Origin: Tangfeifania sp.
GTDB lineage: Bacteria; Bacteroidota; Bacteroidia; Bacteroidales; Prolixibacteraceae
Reading direction: 5' to 3'
NCBI GenBank assembly: GCA_018400515.1
Contig: JAGYMR010000056.1
Coordinates: 1-13,118 of the forward strand
DNA: 13,118 nt
Shown one piece after another: positions 8,701 through 13,118 of this stretch. The translations under genes and the position numbers were made by a program. The number at the start of each line of letters is the position of its first letter. Positions within the stretch are counted from its first letter, which is position 1. The notes beneath the pieces are model-generated. The model had not been told where the DNA came from and searched no databases. It was given only the letters and a program-made list of their open reading frames with translations.

Positions 8701-8858
8701 AACATACCCTCCGGAGCGTGGTCGAAAATTACAGCAATAAGAATGACGGGATCATTGAAGCGGCTTCGCAGAAACTGGGAAAAATTGAAGCAGAGGAGCA
8801 AAGAGAACAGCAGGAGGCCGTCGACAGTTCATTTCAGATGAAGTTTAACGAAAATTAA
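5787..8858 (+). CDS. Exported TPR-repeat protein, 1023 residues, unknown role
   Basis: Residues 1-22 are a type I signal peptide (basic start, long hydrophobic core, SLFA before Gln23). There is no lipobox Cys, so the protein is probably periplasmic or at the inner face of the outer membrane. From about residue 34 to 1000 it is a near-continuous array of TPR-like helical pairs. Examples are ELFRQGKFNAAYRQFEKV (40-57), LGYCYYHTGQFEKAVPLLE (288-306), MGYVYFKLEDYSAAARHF (514-531), LGDYYYLSTDYSLAIKNY (553-570), RGRASERLGKYTTATRSY (625-642) and LAEIQYNEGNFSGAEEHY (773-790). Several linkers carry the YPES/HPES type seen in YbgF/BamD-like repeats. The C-terminus is charged (EAEEQREQQE). An outer-membrane barrel gene follows after 11 bp, so it probably serves as a periplasmic scaffold for that barrel (inference). 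Specific function is not recognised. It is not a PorW/SprE-type lipoprotein, because the lipobox is missing. Confidence 0.9.
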   Translation: MKTIRILLLFPALIFLSFSLFAQKTAFFEAETAEIQLARELFRQGKFNAAYRQFEKVQAAVDPRSEIFSEAVYFKSVSALKAGHSSGYRMVETFIEDYPESPYLNRAWFNLGRFHFDKKQYASVMRSYDEVDRSELTGTERTQLQYQNGYAHLMMNEEDQALSEFYEVKDKNSIYSRPANYYWAHIMYLRENYQSALEGFSKLNGDPTYSRVIPLYVSHIYYKQQKYQEVVNYTVSVIDEVEPDHKSELSKIVGDSYFHLRSYEKAIPYLETYYDTPGPKTRQDNYLLGYCYYHTGQFEKAVPLLENASKGEDEMAQNACYHLGDCYIQLDQKEKARVAFEAASEFDFDERIKEDALFSYAKLTYELSYSPFNETIKAFDRYIENYPDSRRNAEAYRYLTEVFMVTRNYRDAINSIEKIETKTSEVWMAYQRVTFYRGLELFNNLAYNQAIDYFNLSLENGDYSRELKARALFWKAEALYRVGDYNHSAEVYSRFLKTPGAFSLAEYKDAAYNMGYVYFKLEDYSAAARHFRNYIQSADDGNREKLADAYNRLGDYYYLSTDYSLAIKNYRQAYEMRVFESDYALYQIAFCQGLRGDPEGKVNSLEHLLQEFPESDYADEALFERGRASERLGKYTTATRSYRRLIDDHPESNLYRKALLQLGLMNFNAGDFGAALTQYKAVVENHPGTSEAKTALMGIKNCYLEMNNVEAYFKYTRSLDGGADMTVSEKDSLTYMAAERLYMSKDSRAAVQLQQYLDQYPKGSFATNAHFYLAEIQYNEGNFSGAEEHYTWVARQPNNIFSEQALSRASELTFNAGRYEEALRLFNRLESVANSKWNRLKATTGQMRCNYELEHYPEAIRAAQEVKQSEAVNEAWRREANYIEGKSQYLTGNLREALDPLKAVAADTKLEQGAEAKFLVSRIHYINGQKEKAEAEINDFISKGTPYPFWMGKAFLLLSDIYLDRGNEFQAKHTLRSVVENYSNKNDGIIEAASQKLGKIEAEEQREQQEAVDSSFQMKFNEN

Positions 8859-8869
8859 AATTGGCGATT

Positions 8870-10699
8870 ATGTTCGGAAAAATTATTCAATACGGTTTTC
8901 TTTTTACCCTTTTAATAACATGGACGGCTCAGTCTTCGGCACAGGAGGATACTACAATCCACCGGCAGGTGGAAGTGGTTAAAGATTACACACCTGCCGT
9001 AATGGATGCCAATAAGATCAGTGAAATGCCCGAGATCGGGGAGGAAAAGCATGAAAAACCCTCTTTTAGTTACAGCATTTTTAGCCGTCCTGTTTTCAAT
9101 ACATTTTCTGTCAATACACTGAAGGCGGCTACATTTGCTTCAGCACCTGAAGCGGATACCGGTTTCGGCCTGGTTAAAGCCGGGCTGGGGACTTATAACC
9201 GTCCTTACGGGGAACTCTTTTTCAACAGTCAGCGGGTAAAAAACACCCTTTTCGGGTTGCATGGAAAGCACCTCTCCTCGCACGGGAAGCTGACCCTCGA
9301 CGGGGGCGATAAAGTGAAGGCTCCTTTTGCTGAAAATGAAGCGGAGATCTTTGTGAAGCATCTGTTCCGGAAAGCTGTTTTATCGGTTAACCTGGGATTC
9401 GACCACGAGGGATTTAATTATTACGGTTATCCGCAGGACTCCGTTCCCGGATTCCTGCTGGAAACTTCGCCGGAAGACAATTACTTCGGCCGACGGCAAA
9501 CCTTTTCAAAGGGAAGCCTTAACATCAACCTGGAGAATCCAACCGCCCGCAGGAATGATTTTAAGTTCGATTTTGATTTTTTATACCACTATTTTGGGGC
9601 AAAAACCGGACAACGCGAACATTTCGGAGACTTCACCGCCGATGTGAACAAACCGTTTGATTCCGGCATTGGTTTTCTGAAAGCCGGCGTTACCTTTGTG
9701 CGTGAAGAAGCGATTTTTAACCGCAACCTGCAGGCGGTGGGAGCGAACCAGCAAATCTGGCTTACCGCTCAGCCGGGGTATGAAATCGGGGGTGACGTGG
9801 CCCGGCTGAGGATGGGATTGAAAGGGTGGTTTGTTCTCGATGACGATACGACCGCCCGGGCAAAAATTGCTCCCGATATCCGGGTGGACTTTTCGCCCGT
9901 GAAAGAGATTATCACCGTTTTTGCAGGTGTCGACGGACAGTTTGTGAATAATCACTATTCGAAGATTGCCGCCGAAAATCCATTTGTCGATCCGTTGCAC
10001 GATGTTGAAAATTCATTTGAGAAATTTCATTTTTACGGCGGATTTGACGGCAAGTTTGCCGCAAAAACCAATTTTAAGCTTGGAGTCGATTATTCCATGA
10101 TTCGCGACAAGCCCTTATATTACCTTTATAAATATTCCGCTGACCCTCCGGAGGGATCCGCTGCACCGTCTCCTACTCCATTGATGGTTGTTGAAAATGA
10201 TTTTGATGTTTTGTACGACGATACCGATCTGTTAAAGTTCAATGCTGAAATTTTTCATGCTGCTTTTGATAAAATGAACTTGCTGATCGCCGGGAATTAT
10301 TACTTATTTCAAATGGAAAAACAGCAGTCCCCCTGGAACCTTCCGGAATGGGATGCCCAATTTTCGCTGGATTATCAGGTTTCACAGCAGTTAAGCGTTT
10401 CTACCGACCTTTTTCTGACAGGACGGCGGGAGGCGCTGATAATTGCAGGGGCCGGCAAAGATTCACGGCCGCTTTCCAACAAACTTCTGATGGAACAGGT
10501 CGAAAACGGGGTTTTCATGACCGAAACATACACGCTCGATCCGGTGTTCGATATGAATTTCAGTGCATCTTATCAATTGAGCCCGCAGTTTTCTGTATTT
10601 GCCCGCCTGCATAATTTTGGTTTCCAAAAATACCAGCGCTGGCTCGGTTATCCGGTACACAATTTTAATGTTTTGGCAGGGCTCAGTTATGCGTTTTAA
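8870..10699 (+). CDS. Predicted outer-membrane beta-barrel protein with VVKDY motif
   Basis: About 609 residues from the ATG at 8870. An in-frame TTG at 8861 would add three residues but is a less likely start. A signal peptide spans residues 1-24 (hydrophobic 9-19, then SSA before Gln25). The mature N-terminus carries VEVVKDYTPAVMDANKI (34-50), a motif I associate with a group of Bacteroidota outer-membrane proteins often labelled TonB-dependent receptor. No plug domain is evident. The rest alternates aromatic and polar residues in barrel-like strands (FGLVKAGLGTYNRPYGELFF; VKAGVTFV-like; FHFYGGFDGKF) with long acidic loops, including a Pro/Ser-rich loop around 421-440. It ends in GLSYAF, an aromatic C-terminal residue typical of BAM substrates. 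The gene begins 11 bp after the TPR gene, so the pair is almost certainly one transcript. Substrate or role is unknown. Confidence 0.83.
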   Translation: MFGKIIQYGFLFTLLITWTAQSSAQEDTTIHRQVEVVKDYTPAVMDANKISEMPEIGEEKHEKPSFSYSIFSRPVFNTFSVNTLKAATFASAPEADTGFGLVKAGLGTYNRPYGELFFNSQRVKNTLFGLHGKHLSSHGKLTLDGGDKVKAPFAENEAEIFVKHLFRKAVLSVNLGFDHEGFNYYGYPQDSVPGFLLETSPEDNYFGRRQTFSKGSLNINLENPTARRNDFKFDFDFLYHYFGAKTGQREHFGDFTADVNKPFDSGIGFLKAGVTFVREEAIFNRNLQAVGANQQIWLTAQPGYEIGGDVARLRMGLKGWFVLDDDTTARAKIAPDIRVDFSPVKEIITVFAGVDGQFVNNHYSKIAAENPFVDPLHDVENSFEKFHFYGGFDGKFAAKTNFKLGVDYSMIRDKPLYYLYKYSADPPEGSAAPSPTPLMVVENDFDVLYDDTDLLKFNAEIFHAAFDKMNLLIAGNYYLFQMEKQQSPWNLPEWDAQFSLDYQVSQQLSVSTDLFLTGRREALIIAGAGKDSRPLSNKLLMEQVENGVFMTETYTLDPVFDMNFSASYQLSPQFSVFARLHNFGFQKYQRWLGYPVHNFNVLAGLSYAF

Positions 10700-10724
10700 C
10701 AAGAAATGAACCCCCCTGATCCAT

Positions 10725-10757
10725 GGCCTCCAGAAATGGCCTGTTTTGCTGTTTTTT
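10725..10757 (+). terminator. Weak possible terminator after the barrel gene
   Basis: GGCC (10725-10728) can pair with GGCC (10738-10741) across a 9-nt loop, followed by TGTTTTGCTGTTTTTT. The T-rich tract is good but the stem is only 4 bp. The larger hairpin at 10812-10846 is a better candidate to end this transcript. Confidence 0.25.
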
Positions 10758-10811
10758 ATAAATATTTTTTCCTCATTTTCAGGTTGATAACTTATTGTAA
10801 AATCTGCCTTG

Positions 10812-10848
10812 AAATCCCCTTGAAACACCCGGTGCTTCGGGGATTTTT
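10812..10848 (+). terminator. Large imperfect hairpin followed by T-rich tract, upstream of gyrB
   Basis: AAATCCCC (10812-10819) pairs perfectly with GGGGATTT (10839-10846). Inside it GAA (10822-10824) pairs with TTC (10836-10838), and CAC (10826-10828) with GTG (10832-10834) around a CCG loop, with a TT bulge and one A/C mismatch. TTGTT follows. This can act as the terminator of the TPR/barrel transcript. It also sits directly before the gyrB -7 element, so it may instead be an operator-type palindrome. Confidence 0.45.
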
Positions 10849-10850
10849 GT

Positions 10851-10858
10851 TATCTTTG
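10851..10858 (+). promoter_or_regulatory. Probable gyrB -7 promoter element (TATCTTTG)
   Basis: TATCTTTG is an exact TAnnTTTG element, in the TATCTTTG form common in Bacteroidota. It is followed by TGCAAAG, which makes a small CTTTG/CAAAG dyad (10854-10865). The expected -33 region falls inside the 10812-10846 hairpin and shows no clear TTTG. Transcription would begin near 10865 and give a leader of about 180 nt. Confidence 0.6.
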
Positions 10859-13016
<2,158 letters not shown>

Positions 13017-13118
13017 TTTTTTTTAATGAAAAGAGCCATGAGAAAAAATTTCACATACAAGGGAATGTTTATTTGGCGAGTTCCATGTGTTACCATTAAA
13101 AATAATTATTAACATGAA
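13017..13118. other. Downstream of gyrB, no recognisable gene
   Basis: An eight-T run follows the gyrB stop immediately but has no hairpin before it. A bulged dyad (CACAT 13052-13056 and GGAA 13062-13065 with TTCCATGTG 13081-13089) is present but lacks a T-run. An ATGAA begins at 13114 and could start a gene beyond the window edge. Confidence 0.4.

Noticed and set aside
8870..10699. Calling the barrel a TonB-dependent receptor
   Set aside because: The protein is shorter than such receptors and shows no recognisable plug domain; only the N-terminal motif suggests a link.
13052..13089. Bulged dyad after gyrB as a terminator
   Set aside because: It has a 5-nt asymmetric bulge, a 15-nt loop and no following T-run; the T-run here comes before it.

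Overview
The window looks like ordinary chromosome from a Bacteroidota bacterium, probably order Bacteroidales/Marinilabiliales. This placement is inferred from several signs: a DUF4954-type protein ahead of glmS, an ftsE with no ftsX beside it, few Shine-Dalgarno sites, TAnnTTTG-type -7 promoter elements, and an outer-membrane barrel with the VVKDYxPxVxDAxKI N-terminal motif. I see no transposase, integrase, CRISPR array, tRNA or rRNA.

Left part (1-3435, + strand): the C-terminal 211 residues of a DUF4954-family protein whose start lies outside the window, then glmS (glucosamine-6-phosphate synthase), then fabD (malonyl-CoA:ACP transacylase). All three are tightly spaced. GlmS feeds UDP-GlcNAc for peptidoglycan and lipid A, and FabD feeds fatty acid synthesis, so the block supplies envelope precursors. 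fabD may also have its own promoter overlapping the end of glmS.

Middle part (3436-5786): a 279-bp gap with two or three inverted repeats, then a solitary GT4-type glycosyltransferase on the + strand. It converges, with only 8 bp between stop codons, on ftsE on the - strand. A 216-bp AT-rich divergent spacer separates ftsE from the next + strand gene.

Right part (5787-13016, + strand): a 1023-residue exported TPR-repeat protein and, 11 bp later, a ~609-residue predicted outer-membrane beta-barrel. These two look like one functional unit of unknown role and are the most interesting content here. A 346-bp gap follows, holding a large imperfect hairpin, an exact TATCTTTG -7 element and a leader of about 180 nt, ahead of gyrB (DNA gyrase subunit B). 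The last 102 bp contain no recognisable gene.

Most genes are housekeeping or envelope genes with intact catalytic motifs and no visible sign of horizontal transfer. The unexplained parts are the TPR/barrel pair, the DUF4954 protein beside glmS and the structured gyrB upstream region.
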